A DNA stretch of 26,358 nt from PWND01 sp964601515. Its GTDB lineage: Bacteria > Bacteroidota > Bacteroidia > Bacteroidales > UBA7960. A program made the position numbers and the translations under genes. Positions within the stretch are counted from its first letter, which is position 1, and every line of letters starts with the position of its first letter. Positions 17,458 to 26,290 of the stretch are shown here, one piece after another. The stretch spans positions 1 to 26,358 of the forward strand of contig CAZRNU010000031.1 in the NCBI GenBank assembly GCA_964601515.1, written 5' to 3'. The notes below the pieces were generated by a model. The model was given only the letters and a program-made list of their open reading frames with translations, searched no databases and was not told where the DNA came from.

Positions 17458-17482
17458 CAAAATTCAATAAATTACCCAAATA

Positions 17483-17944
17483 TTATTGGTTAATTTTTAC
17501 ATTACATTTATCATGTGATGTAGAGTCAGCTTGCTCCCCATAGAAGAACCCCATTTTATAACCAGCAGAGTTGCTTTCAAGGAATAAGTCTAAGATTAGG
17601 TTACCAGGTGTTCCACCTGTTTTAGGTTGAATGATTATAGAGTCGTAACCGGCACCAATCGGGAATGTTAACTGTGGTCCTCTTATAAACTCAAAATCAG
17701 TGTTAGTAACTGCAGTTGTCGTTTCAGCATTAATTCCTATAGTTACAGTAACTTCTGCTCCTTTTTCCGCAGCAATATATACAGGAATTTTCAAAGGATT
17801 AGCAGCATTTTTTGTAGTTGTATAACTCTCTTTTTCAAAAGCAACGAAAAAGTCATCAGCAGGAAGAATAATCTGTTCTTCTCCGCAAGAACTTATAAAC
17901 ATTGGGATAGAGAATAATACGAATATTAAAATCAGTTTTTTCAT
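17483..17944 (-). CDS. Small outer-surface lipoprotein of cassette A, function unknown
   Basis: A 153-residue lipoprotein. The signal peptide (1-19) ends at ISSC with lipidated Cys20, followed by acidic GEEQ. The mature part looks all-beta: alternating strands from about 30 to 150, with a TNTDFEF...LTFPIGAGYDSIII stretch (about 80-104) that resembles Calx-beta repeats, and FLESNSAGYKMG near the end. I do not recognise a named family with certainty. It is the third gene after SusC and SusD (31 bases after the SusD stop) and directly before the terminator, the position where SusE/SusF-like or other accessory surface glycan- or ligand-binding lipoproteins are often found. An accessory binding role is inference; its small size would allow only one domain. 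Confidence 0.82.
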   Translation of the reverse strand: MKKLILIFVLFSIPMFISSCGEEQIILPADDFFVAFEKESYTTTKNAANPLKIPVYIAAEKGAEVTVTIGINAETTTAVTNTDFEFIRGPQLTFPIGAGYDSIIIQPKTGGTPGNLILDLFLESNSAGYKMGFFYGEQADSTSHDKCNVKINQ

Positions 17945-17975
17945 AATTATCTTTTTTTTCTATAGTTAATAAATA

Positions 17976-19442
17976 CTATTCGCTAACGTATCCTTGGTTT
18001 TGGACCATCAAAGGATTTGCATCAATTTCATGTTGTGGAATTGGCCATATCCAACGGTAATCTGTAGGTTCAATAGCTAAATTACCTTGTGGTCCGGCTC
18101 CTGGTTGCGGTGTACGTGCAAACCCAACACCTCTTCTCTTAAGGTCAAAAAATCTTTGTCCTTCAAACGCAAACTCAAGACGTCTTTCTTTGTAAATTTC
18201 TTGCTTTAAAGCGTCTCCTGCAAGGGCTGTGTGAGTATATCCAGATATACGTGCAGCTCTCAATGCTTCAAGATCGGCATTTGCAAGACCTTCATTTGAA
18301 TAAGAGTAAGCTTCCGCTCTAATCAAATAAGCTTCAGAAGTACGGAAAACTTTCACCTGATTCATACCACGTTGAGAATAATTTGGATTTGATGGGTTGT
18401 ACTTAATTGTAACAACCTGAGTTCCAACAGGAGTGCTAACATTTTCCTGATAGAATGCAGTAAGTCTGATATCATTAGCATCGTACAAATTCAATAATTC
18501 CAATGCAGGGATGTAGTCAATACGCCAAACATCACTAACCGGTGGGTTTCCACCAACATAATTAGAACCAATGTTAACATCATTAGAAAATTCAGTTTGA
18601 TGAATTGCTGTGCGGAAAATAATTTCATTTCCTAAGTCTCTTCTCCAAATATCGATATAATTATTACCTGTAGAAAGAGGGAAATTTGTATCAGCAATAA
18701 CTGCAGAAGCATAAGTAATAGCATTTGTCCAGTCGCCCATTTCATGATATACTCTTGCTAAGAATGCATTTGCAGCAGTAGTTCCTACATAAAATACAGC
18801 ACGATTTTCTGTCATTAAAGAAAGGGCTTCTTTAGCTTCTTCAATAACAAAATCATAAACTTCCTGAACGGTATTTCTTTCTTTAAACTCAAGATTTTCC
18901 TGAGTAACAATAGGAATACCAAGATCTGTAGCAGGATTACCAGTGCGATATGATTTAGCATAAACTCTCACAAGATCAAAGTGAGCCATTGCTCTAAGAA
19001 GTTTTGCTTCACCAAGAATTTGATTTCTTTCAGCTTCAGTTCCTTCTTCTAAATTAGGCCAAAAATTAATCAAATTTGATGAACGAGTAATTACTCTGTA
19101 TGCAGTAAGGAATAATCCATAAACTTCGTTAGTTGTAGAACTGGTGGTCCAACCATATTGAGTTCCGTATTGATTTGTAAAACCTTCAACAGCGTAAAGG
19201 TCATCAACAGAAACGTCAAAGTTAACCATCATATTCTTTCCATAGTAGGAACCTCCTCTAACTGTAGAATATATACCGATTAGTCCGGCCTGAAAATCTT
19301 CAAGAGTTTCAAAAGCCTCTTGATCAGAAATTGCGTCAGGCGGAGTCAGACTAAGAAAATCATCTCCGCAGGCTGTCATAAAAAAGACAGTAACTATTGC
19401 AACTAATATTTTGATTGTTTTCATATTTTTTAAAATTTTCAT
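17976..19442 (-). CDS. SusD/RagB-family nutrient-binding outer-membrane lipoprotein (cassette A)
   Basis: A 488-residue SusD-like lipoprotein. Signal peptide with lipobox MTAC (Cys25 from the first ATG), followed by G-D-D, an acidic patch fitting surface export. The start could also be the second ATG (19424, MKTIKILVAIV), which gives a more compact signal peptide; the sequence does not decide. Features: LRAMAHFDLVRVYAKSY (about 149-165), the conserved ERRLEFAFEGQRFFDLKRRG near the C-terminus (about 426-445), and the typical WIWPIPQHEIDANP ending. The N-terminal helical and C-terminal SusD domains both appear complete. It begins 39 bases after its SusC and is followed by the small lipoprotein. 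Substrate not deducible. Confidence 0.94.
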   Translation of the reverse strand: MKILKNMKTIKILVAIVTVFFMTACGDDFLSLTPPDAISDQEAFETLEDFQAGLIGIYSTVRGGSYYGKNMMVNFDVSVDDLYAVEGFTNQYGTQYGWTTSSTTNEVYGLFLTAYRVITRSSNLINFWPNLEEGTEAERNQILGEAKLLRAMAHFDLVRVYAKSYRTGNPATDLGIPIVTQENLEFKERNTVQEVYDFVIEEAKEALSLMTENRAVFYVGTTAANAFLARVYHEMGDWTNAITYASAVIADTNFPLSTGNNYIDIWRRDLGNEIIFRTAIHQTEFSNDVNIGSNYVGGNPPVSDVWRIDYIPALELLNLYDANDIRLTAFYQENVSTPVGTQVVTIKYNPSNPNYSQRGMNQVKVFRTSEAYLIRAEAYSYSNEGLANADLEALRAARISGYTHTALAGDALKQEIYKERRLEFAFEGQRFFDLKRRGVGFARTPQPGAGPQGNLAIEPTDYRWIWPIPQHEIDANPLMVQNQGYVSE

Positions 19443-19481
19443 TTTTTGCTTATTTTAATAGCTTTTTTTTACCAACTTTTA

Positions 19482-22427
19482 TTATAATCCTATATCAATA
19501 CCAAATGTGTATGTTTTAACTGAAGGATATGCATTTAATTCAGACACACCGGGGAATTCAGGATCCCATCCTGTATAATCAGACCATGTCCAAAGGTTTT
19601 GTCCCTGAACATAAAGGCGAATATTACGCAATTTAATTGTCTGTAATACTTTTGATGGCAAGTTGTAAGAAAGAGTAAGATTTCTTAGTCTTAAGAAAGA
19701 TGCATCTTCAAGAAATCTTGTGTCAAAAAGAGATGGAGGAACGGTTCCATAAAGAGGATAATGCACATTATCTCCGGGCTCTTTCCAATGATCAAGAACA
19801 GCTGCATTTTGGTTATATGCACCAAAGTTACTTTGGTTTGACAAGAAGTATGCAGTATTATTTACCATCCATCTGTCAAGTACATATGTAAAGAATGCGC
19901 TCAACTGGAAGCCGGCATAGTTCATGTTACTAGAGAATCCACCAAAATATGGAGCAAGATATGATTTTCCTTCTAAAGGAACAACATCATCACCTCTATG
20001 AGTAGGAGTTATGTTACCATATTGGTCATACCACAATGGTGATCCGTTTGCAGGGTTCACACCCGCATACCTGTTATAATAAAAAGTTCCTAATGGTAAT
20101 CCTACTTGAAGAATAGTAGATCCCCATGGAAGTTCTTCAAGTTCACCGTAAAGAGCTTCTACATTGTTTTTGTTATATGTAAAGTTTCCGTTGAAATCCC
20201 AAACAAACTTATCAGTTCTAACAATGTCAAATTCAAGAGTAGTTTCAATACCTTTATTAGACATTTCTGCAATGTTTCTTGTTTCTGAAACGAAGCCTGA
20301 AGTCAATGTAACAGGCATACCAAGAAGCATTGAGCTTGTGTATCTGTTGTAATATTCAACAGTTGCATTAATCCTGTCAAATACTCTAAATTCCAAACCA
20401 ACATTCCAAATATCACTTTCTTCCCAAGTAAGATTTGGGTTTGCCGGACGAATTGGAACACTACCTGCAATTTGATTATAACTAACCGAAGTGCTATATA
20501 AGCCTAAGTGAAAATAGTTACCGATAGAATAGTTACCTGTAGTACCAATACTTCCTCTTAGTTTCAATTCATTAATTAAATCAACATCAGCAAGGAAGCT
20601 TTCTTTTTTCAAGTTCCAGCTTAAACCAACGCTCCAGAAGTTAGCATATCTAACATCTCTTCCGAAACGGCTTGAACCGTCACGTCTGAAACTTGCATCC
20701 ATATAATACTTATTATCATATGAGTATGTTAATTGAGATAAATAAGAAAGTACAGTAAACTCAGTCCTTGATCCAAAGAATGCATTTGGAGTTGATGCTG
20801 CATCTGGCACTCTAACTTTATCGCTTGCAAAACCTAAACCTTCACCACCAAAACTCTCGCTATAGTGCTCAGTAGTTTCAAAACCTAACATAAGGTTTGC
20901 AACGTGTTTAGTAGCATAAACATAGTTGTATCTACCTGTAGTAGTAAATGTTGTTGTATTTGCTCTTCTCATACCTCTTGTTAAAGAACCATTAGAACTT
21001 GTACCCCAAACTGATTCAGGATGCAAATAATCATTATAGGTATAGTCGAAGAAGTCGGTACCTAAATTAGAGCGGAACTGAAGATTTTTAATCGGTTCCC
21101 ATTCTGCATAGATATTACCTAATATTTTTAAAGTATTGTTGAAGTCTTGGTTTAATTCTAGCTCTCTTAGAGGATTTCCAAAGTATGTTGAAAAAGAAGT
21201 AATCCATTCACCATCCTCATCTCTTGGTTGTTCGTAAGGATTCATTAAATAAGCCGCGAAAATAGGGTTATAAACGTTGTTACCATAACCACCTTCAGCA
21301 ACGGCATAGTTACTTTCTTCATAACTTAAATTAGTTGAAGCACCAAATCTGATTTTTTCAGTGATGTAATGGTCAAGATTTAACCTACCTGAAATTCTTT
21401 CATAATCAGATCTGTAAAGAATACCTTCTTGATTAAAGTATGCACCGCTCACATAATAGTTGGTTTTTCCTGTACCACCGCTTGTAGAGATTTCATGCGA
21501 TTGTGTTTTAGCGTCACGGAACATCACATCTCTCCAGTTTGTGTTAATTGTAGCAAGAGAATCCCATACTTCATCAGGGCGCGTATAAATATTATTGTCT
21601 CTCTCAAACTGAAGTTTCTGTTCAGTTGTCATCATGTTAAAATTGTCACGAGCTTGAGTAGAAGTACCAAACATACCTCTGTAAGTAAGGTTTGAGCGTT
21701 CAGCTGCCTTACCTCTTTTGGTTGTAACAATGATAACACCGTTAGCTGCTCTTGAACCAAATAAAGCTGCAGCAGAAGCATCTTTTAGAACTGAAATGTT
21801 CTCGATGTCATTTGGGTTGATACCTGAAAGTGGGTTGTCATAGATACTTCCTGTATGTTCTGTTAGAGCAACTCCGTCAATTACATATAGTGGAGTGTTA
21901 CCTGCTGTAATAGAGCCTGTACCTCTAATGCGAATAACAGAGTGAGATCCGGGACGTCCACCTGTTGACACAGATGAAAGACCGGCAGTTTGACCTTGAA
22001 GTATCTGGTCGAAGCTGGCAATTGGAATCTGCTCTAATTTTTCAGATGATACAATACCTACTGAACCGGTAATAGCGTCACGTCTCTGAGTTCCGTATGC
22101 CATTACTACAACCTCTTCCAGACCAATCATTGCTGATGCCAAAGAAACATTAATAATGTTTTTTCCGTCAACAAGTATCTCCTGAGTTGTGTAACCAACA
22201 AAAGAGAACACTAATGTTGCTGTTGGAGAAGCATTTAATTCATAGCGTCCATCTATGTCGGTAATAACACCAACAGTAGTGCCTTTTACAACTACCGAAG
22301 CACCTGGAATTCCGCTGCCGTCAGCAGCATCAGTTACTGTCCCTGAAATTCTAATTGTTTGCCCAAAAGCTGTTAAACTACAGAATGCAAACAACAGAAT
22401 CCCAGCAATAATAAAGATTCTTTTCAT
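19482..22427 (-). CDS. SusC/RagA-family TonB-dependent outer-membrane transporter (cassette A)
   Basis: A 981-residue TonB-dependent channel, the shortest of the three. Signal peptide 1-22 (AFG-QT), carboxypeptidase-regulatory-like domain (about 25-100), TonB-box-like EEVVVMAYG (104-112), plug (about 113-240, RIRG at 166-169, KDASAAALFGSRAANG at 215-230) and a beta-barrel ending FGIDIGL. No STN domain precedes the regulatory-like domain. It is first in cassette A and is divergent from the secreted protease, with 362 bases between the two starts. The plug contains IPIxSFDQxLQGxxAG in common with the cassette C SusC. Import of an oligomeric nutrient, energised by TonB-ExbBD encoded elsewhere, is the family role. 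Confidence 0.95.
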   Translation of the reverse strand: MKRIFIIAGILLFAFCSLTAFGQTIRISGTVTDAADGSGIPGASVVVKGTTVGVITDIDGRYELNASPTATLVFSFVGYTTQEILVDGKNIINVSLASAMIGLEEVVVMAYGTQRRDAITGSVGIVSSEKLEQIPIASFDQILQGQTAGLSSVSTGGRPGSHSVIRIRGTGSITAGNTPLYVIDGVALTEHTGSIYDNPLSGINPNDIENISVLKDASAAALFGSRAANGVIIVTTKRGKAAERSNLTYRGMFGTSTQARDNFNMMTTEQKLQFERDNNIYTRPDEVWDSLATINTNWRDVMFRDAKTQSHEISTSGGTGKTNYYVSGAYFNQEGILYRSDYERISGRLNLDHYITEKIRFGASTNLSYEESNYAVAEGGYGNNVYNPIFAAYLMNPYEQPRDEDGEWITSFSTYFGNPLRELELNQDFNNTLKILGNIYAEWEPIKNLQFRSNLGTDFFDYTYNDYLHPESVWGTSSNGSLTRGMRRANTTTFTTTGRYNYVYATKHVANLMLGFETTEHYSESFGGEGLGFASDKVRVPDAASTPNAFFGSRTEFTVLSYLSQLTYSYDNKYYMDASFRRDGSSRFGRDVRYANFWSVGLSWNLKKESFLADVDLINELKLRGSIGTTGNYSIGNYFHLGLYSTSVSYNQIAGSVPIRPANPNLTWEESDIWNVGLEFRVFDRINATVEYYNRYTSSMLLGMPVTLTSGFVSETRNIAEMSNKGIETTLEFDIVRTDKFVWDFNGNFTYNKNNVEALYGELEELPWGSTILQVGLPLGTFYYNRYAGVNPANGSPLWYDQYGNITPTHRGDDVVPLEGKSYLAPYFGGFSSNMNYAGFQLSAFFTYVLDRWMVNNTAYFLSNQSNFGAYNQNAAVLDHWKEPGDNVHYPLYGTVPPSLFDTRFLEDASFLRLRNLTLSYNLPSKVLQTIKLRNIRLYVQGQNLWTWSDYTGWDPEFPGVSELNAYPSVKTYTFGIDIGL

Positions 22428-22480
22428 ATTGTTTCGTTTTTTAGTTAATTGATGTTGTTTATAAAAATTAAAATATCGTC

Positions 22481-22488
22481 CAAAATTA
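22481..22488 (-). promoter_or_regulatory. -7 promoter box of cassette A
   Basis: TAATTTTG on the minus strand matches TAnnTTTG, about 54 bases before the susC ATG at 22427. No clear -33 TTTG is at the spacing used by the other two cassettes, so activation may depend on a regulator (inference). Confidence 0.45.
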
Positions 22489-22683
22489 GTAAATAATTTG
22501 AATTACACATAAGTTTTTGAACCAAATGCGTTAATTTTTGTGGCTTTTTGGATTGTTAAGAAATTATTTTTCTCATAATGTTTTGACATACAAGTGTTTA
22601 AAAAATAAAAATAACCCGAAATTTGAAATCTTTTTTTTGCTTTTTTTATTGATATTCAACGTTTTACAATGGAAAAATAACTT

Positions 22684-22709
22684 GTTAATTATTTATAAAA
22701 ATAATTAAC
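22684..22709. repeat. Perfect 10-base inverted repeat, possible operator
   Basis: GTTAATTATT (22684-22693), a 6-base spacer, and AATAATTAAC (22700-22709). It lies 34 bases before the protease -33 box. The left arm with its flanks (17 bases) recurs at 17399-17415, just upstream of the cassette B promoter. Confidence 0.5.
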
Positions 22710-22742
22710 ACTATGGTCAAAAAATAGATATTTATTTCAGTT

Positions 22743-22773
22743 TTTGTTTGTCTATTGAGTATTTTTACATTTT
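22743..22773 (+). promoter_or_regulatory. Promoter of the secreted protease gene
   Basis: TTTG (22743-22746), 19 bases, then TACATTTT (22766-22773), one mismatch from TAnnTTTG. It is 16 bases before the ATG at 22790, implying a very short leader. Confidence 0.45.
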
Positions 22774-22789
22774 ATAAAATCGATTTTTT

Positions 22790-25700
22790 ATGAATAAAAA
22801 ACTCTCCATAGTTTTAATTGCAATATTTTTTTCAATAAATAATGTTTCTTCATTGTATTCTCAGATACAACATCCTTCAAGATATGCTCTTAAACTATCT
22901 AATAATGAGAAAAACATACTTGAATATGGAAAGATAATTATTCAATTAGATGAAATTCAAATTAAGGAAAGAGAATATCATTCCAAGTATATCCCGCTTG
23001 CAGGCGAAACTATGCATGCAGGTTTTTCAGTGAAAACTCAACTTGGCATAAGTAATAGCGGTAATTGGGAGATTTTGGGAGATTCACTTTTTGTTTGGAG
23101 GCTTCTAATAGAATCTCCTGATGCCAATGCTGTTGGAGTAGTTTTTGAAAATTTCAAACTCTCGGAAACTGCAGCTATAAATATTTATAACAAAAATGCA
23201 GACCAATATATTGGAGAATTCAATTATAAAAACAACAATAATCTTAATCTTCTTTCCTGCCAGCTTATTGCAGGCGATGCTGTTATTGTAGAGTTTATTG
23301 AAAAAGCAGAATATATTTCAAGTATTTCTTCGACATTTACTATTGCAGAGATTATTCATATAACTGAAGCCGGCATAGATGTTTTTAAAGAAAAGAATTT
23401 GGGCAATTCGGGTACTTGCCATGTAAATATTAACTGTGAAGAAGGTACAATTTGGCAAAATCAAAAAAGAGGTGTAGCCAGAATGCTAATGAGAGTTGGA
23501 AGCAGCTATTACTGGTGCACAGGCTCACTTGTAAACAACTCACTTCAGGATGGAACTCCTTATTTCCTTACGGCAGCTCATTGCGGAAAAAATGCCACAA
23601 GTGAAGACTTGGCTTATTGGCAGTTTTATTTCAATTTTGAGCGGCCTGTTTGCGAAAATATTGGTAATCCAGACTTTAAGGTGCTTTATGGTTGTCTTTT
23701 AATGTCTCAAGGCCCAATGTTAAACGGATCCGATTTCAAACTACTAAAACTGATTCAAGATCCACCTCCTTCATATAATGTTTATTATAATGGGTGGAAC
23801 AGATTTGATAATCCTTCAGATTCCGGGGTCACTATTCATCATCCGGCGGGTGATGCAAAAAAAATATCTACATATACACAAACATTGATATCAGCTTCAC
23901 CTGTTATTAGCGGACAACAAATGGCCGATAATGCGGCCTGGAGGGTTACATGGTCGCAAACTGAAAATGGATGGGGCGCAACTCAGGGTGGGTCGTCAGG
24001 CTCTCCTATTTTCAACTCTAATGGTTTTATTATTGGAACTTTATCAGGTGGTGCTTCAAGCTGCTCTACGCCTTCTTTCCCTGATTTCTATGGGAAGTTT
24101 AGCCATCATTGGGATAAAAACGGAAATAACTGCAGTGATAGACTTTCATGTTTTCTAGACCCAAACAACACTGAGGTTACTGAACTTCAGGGGTGGGATC
24201 CAAATTTTGAAAATTACCCGCCACCAGGATTTGTAAAAGCTGATTTTATTAGTGATGCCCAGGTTGAACTAAAATGGATGAAACCCGGGCAAATTCCTAA
24301 CAGAGAAGGCTGGCACGTATATTCAGAAACATATACTAACGTTAGCTGGAGCGGACCGGAGCGAGCAACTGTTTTTGAGGCTTCTGCATTAGGGTTTTCT
24401 TATCCTGCAATAGTAACTCACTTGTCGCATTTGTTTGTTGAATTACCATCAAATCCATGGCTAGGAAATACTTTCAGATTTAAAATTTACGATCATACCG
24501 GTTATTATCTGGTATATCAATCGCCAATTTTACAGGCTGATAAATTAAATGAAGTAATTCATGAAATGACCTTTCCTATAACGTTTGATAATAAATTTTA
24601 TGTGAGTGTTCAGCCAATACATAGCAGCGGACACCCTTCTTCTGCAATGAATATGGTAAACCTTGGGAATGGATTATCCTTTTATGGGAATAATGGGAAT
24701 TGGAAGCCGGAAGGTAACGAGTATAATCAGGGTGTTTATATGACACGCATTTATGTGGAAGGCACTCAGTTTAAAAATCAAGAGCTTTTATTTGGAAAAT
24801 CAGAAATATGTGATTCAGCAACTAATTTGCCTACATCTCAGGGTTATGCTCCTATAAATTGGAAAAATACACCAATATCTTATAAGCTTTATAAAAATGA
24901 TGTAATGTCGCACTTATTTGATGTATCTGAGAATCCGCAATTATCTTACGTATTTTCTGTCGATACAGAAGCTAATGAATATGACGAGTTTTTTATTACA
25001 GCGGTATATAATGGTGATATAGAGTCTCGAGCTTCTAATAAAGTTTTGCTTTTATATGGAGATTTATGTGAAGATACTATTAGCAATTTCCCATATTATG
25101 AAGCATTTGATACTGAAGATTTACCTGAGTGCTGGCATACCGAACCTTTAAATTTATGGCTGGCTTTAGATTATCATCAATCCGGCAATATTGAAGTTAT
25201 GCCCGAAAATGGAAGATATTTTATTTATACAGAAATCACAACAGAAACCAATGAAATTGGGAATTGGCTTGTAACCCCCAGTATTGATATTACTGAGATT
25301 AATAAACCTGCCTTAAGGTTTAGTTACATTTCAGAAGACAATCAACTAGAAAAAAACAATTTTAATCTTGAAGTTTATATTAGCAAAAACAACAATTCTT
25401 TTGTAAAATACTGGGATTCTTCCTCATACGCAGAACATCTGAATTTGAAAACATCTGAATGGAATAACGTAGTTATCGACTTAAGCCATTTTTTTAATGA
25501 TGTAATAAAAATAGCTTTTGTTTTAAAAGGAGATGAAGGGGCTTATGCTGCGATAGATAGAATTGAGATATTTGATGCATCATATCACACCTACAACTTA
25601 AGTTTAGCCGTATTCCCGACTAATTCAGGTGAAACCTACGGATTTGGACAGTATATTGCCGGAGAAAAAGTATCTATTGAAGCATATCCTAATGTTGGAT

Positions 25701-26086
25701 ACAGATTTTATGAGTGGAGAAACCTTTCAGACAGTCTGTTTAATTCAAACATTTATGACTTTTTAATGCCTGAAGAAAACTATGAATTAACAGCAGTATT
25801 TAAACCTTATGATCCGGTTTCTGTATATGAATATAATGAAAGTGAGATAAAAGTTTATCCAAACCCTTCTAATGGAATTATCACAATAGTCTTCCCCAAC
25901 AATATCTCTAATGCAAAAATTAAGATTGTTTCATCATCAGGAGTTCTTGTTGCTGAATTTTTTAAAGACTCTTCACAAAGTGTATTATACAGAGAAATAA
26001 ATAATCAAAACTTAACACCCGGGTTGTATTTTGTTATTGTTGAAACTGAAAATGAGGTTAGGGTTGTTAAGTGGGTTAAAAGGTGA
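22790..26086 (+). CDS. Secreted lysyl-endopeptidase-like serine protease with T9SS sorting domain
   Basis: A 1098-residue multidomain exoprotein. Signal peptide about 1-25; pro-region to about 205; chymotrypsin-fold S1 protease domain about 208-455 with His264 (TAAHC), Asp315 (NGSDF) and Ser403 (GGSSGSP), and Cys243-Cys265 placed for the classic disulfide. The IHHPAGDAKKIS segment (349-360) is typical of Achromobacter-type lysyl endopeptidases, and Asp432 lies where their lysine-selecting aspartate is expected (inference). After the protease come beta-rich modules (about 480-755), a cleaved-adhesin/choice-of-anchor-J-like domain (about 764-930), an InlB-B/MSCRAMM-like repeat (about 934-1005), and a type A T9SS C-terminal domain (about 1017-1098; VYPNPSNG, LTPGLYFV). 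It should be exported by Sec, then released or surface-anchored by T9SS. Specificity needs testing; the protease class is clear. Confidence 0.92.
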   Translation: MNKKLSIVLIAIFFSINNVSSLYSQIQHPSRYALKLSNNEKNILEYGKIIIQLDEIQIKEREYHSKYIPLAGETMHAGFSVKTQLGISNSGNWEILGDSLFVWRLLIESPDANAVGVVFENFKLSETAAINIYNKNADQYIGEFNYKNNNNLNLLSCQLIAGDAVIVEFIEKAEYISSISSTFTIAEIIHITEAGIDVFKEKNLGNSGTCHVNINCEEGTIWQNQKRGVARMLMRVGSSYYWCTGSLVNNSLQDGTPYFLTAAHCGKNATSEDLAYWQFYFNFERPVCENIGNPDFKVLYGCLLMSQGPMLNGSDFKLLKLIQDPPPSYNVYYNGWNRFDNPSDSGVTIHHPAGDAKKISTYTQTLISASPVISGQQMADNAAWRVTWSQTENGWGATQGGSSGSPIFNSNGFIIGTLSGGASSCSTPSFPDFYGKFSHHWDKNGNNCSDRLSCFLDPNNTEVTELQGWDPNFENYPPPGFVKADFISDAQVELKWMKPGQIPNREGWHVYSETYTNVSWSGPERATVFEASALGFSYPAIVTHLSHLFVELPSNPWLGNTFRFKIYDHTGYYLVYQSPILQADKLNEVIHEMTFPITFDNKFYVSVQPIHSSGHPSSAMNMVNLGNGLSFYGNNGNWKPEGNEYNQGVYMTRIYVEGTQFKNQELLFGKSEICDSATNLPTSQGYAPINWKNTPISYKLYKNDVMSHLFDVSENPQLSYVFSVDTEANEYDEFFITAVYNGDIESRASNKVLLLYGDLCEDTISNFPYYEAFDTEDLPECWHTEPLNLWLALDYHQSGNIEVMPENGRYFIYTEITTETNEIGNWLVTPSIDITEINKPALRFSYISEDNQLEKNNFNLEVYISKNNNSFVKYWDSSSYAEHLNLKTSEWNNVVIDLSHFFNDVIKIAFVLKGDEGAYAAIDRIEIFDASYHTYNLSLAVFPTNSGETYGFGQYIAGEKVSIEAYPNVGYRFYEWRNLSDSLFNSNIYDFLMPEENYELTAVFKPYDPVSVYEYNESEIKVYPNPSNGIITIVFPNNISNAKIKIVSSSGVLVAEFFKDSSQSVLYREINNQNLTPGLYFVIVETENEVRVVKWVKR

Positions 26087-26093
26087 TAGGAGA

Positions 26094-26123
26094 GTTACAG
26101 AAAAGTGACAGGAAAGGTGACAG
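26094..26123. repeat. Three short degenerate tandem repeats of GTKACAG
   Basis: GTTACAG (26094-26100), GTGACAG (26105-26111) and GTGACAG (26117-26123), with a period of 11-12 bases, directly after the protease stop codon. Non-coding. Confidence 0.5.
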
Positions 26124-26149
26124 TGCGAAGGGCTGAGAGCGATGAGCAT

Positions 26150-26174
26150 GGTGGCTGAGGAACTAGAAGCCACC
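26150..26174. repeat. Hairpin with perfect 7-base stem
   Basis: GGTGGCT (26150-26156) and AGCCACC (26168-26174) around an 11-base loop. No T-run follows on either strand, so it is not a canonical terminator, though it may help end the protease transcript. Confidence 0.45.
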
Positions 26175-26188
26175 GCGAATGAAAATGT

Positions 26189-26273
26189 GTCATCCCGACC
26201 GAAGTGAAACGAAGGGAGAGATCCCGTAGATGAGCGCTTAACAACCGGATCTCTCGCTGACGCTCGAGATGAC
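26189..26273. repeat. 85-base imperfect palindromic dispersed-type repeat
   Basis: Outer arms GTCATCCCGA (26189-26198) and TCGAGATGAC (26264-26273) pair at 9 of 10 positions; inner arms GAGAGATCC (26216-26224) and GGATCTCTC (26247-26255) pair perfectly. The element is far more GC-rich than the surrounding genome. The GTCAT(C/T)CCGA...GAGATCC...GAGATGAC pattern resembles intergenic repeats that I recall from many draft genomes, including Bacteroidota. Only one copy is in the window. Confidence 0.7.
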
Positions 26274-26290
26274 GCGCGCTATTCCTATGG

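Larger units (their letters stand above)
22428..22789. other. 362-base divergent intergenic region between cassette A and the protease
   Basis: Very AT-rich, with no gene or RNA that I can recognise. It holds a leftward -7 box (22481-22488), a rightward promoter (22743-22773) and a perfect inverted repeat (22684-22709). Several T-runs (about 22629-22648) are present without a stem. Confidence 0.7.

Noticed and set aside
7653..22427. Classic polysaccharide utilisation locus
   Set aside because: SusCD pairs are present, but I see no carbohydrate-active enzyme, sulfatase or typical regulator, so the glycan label is not supported.
22629..22648. T-runs as a terminator in the divergent region
   Set aside because: No stem precedes the T-run on either strand and no transcript is expected to end there.
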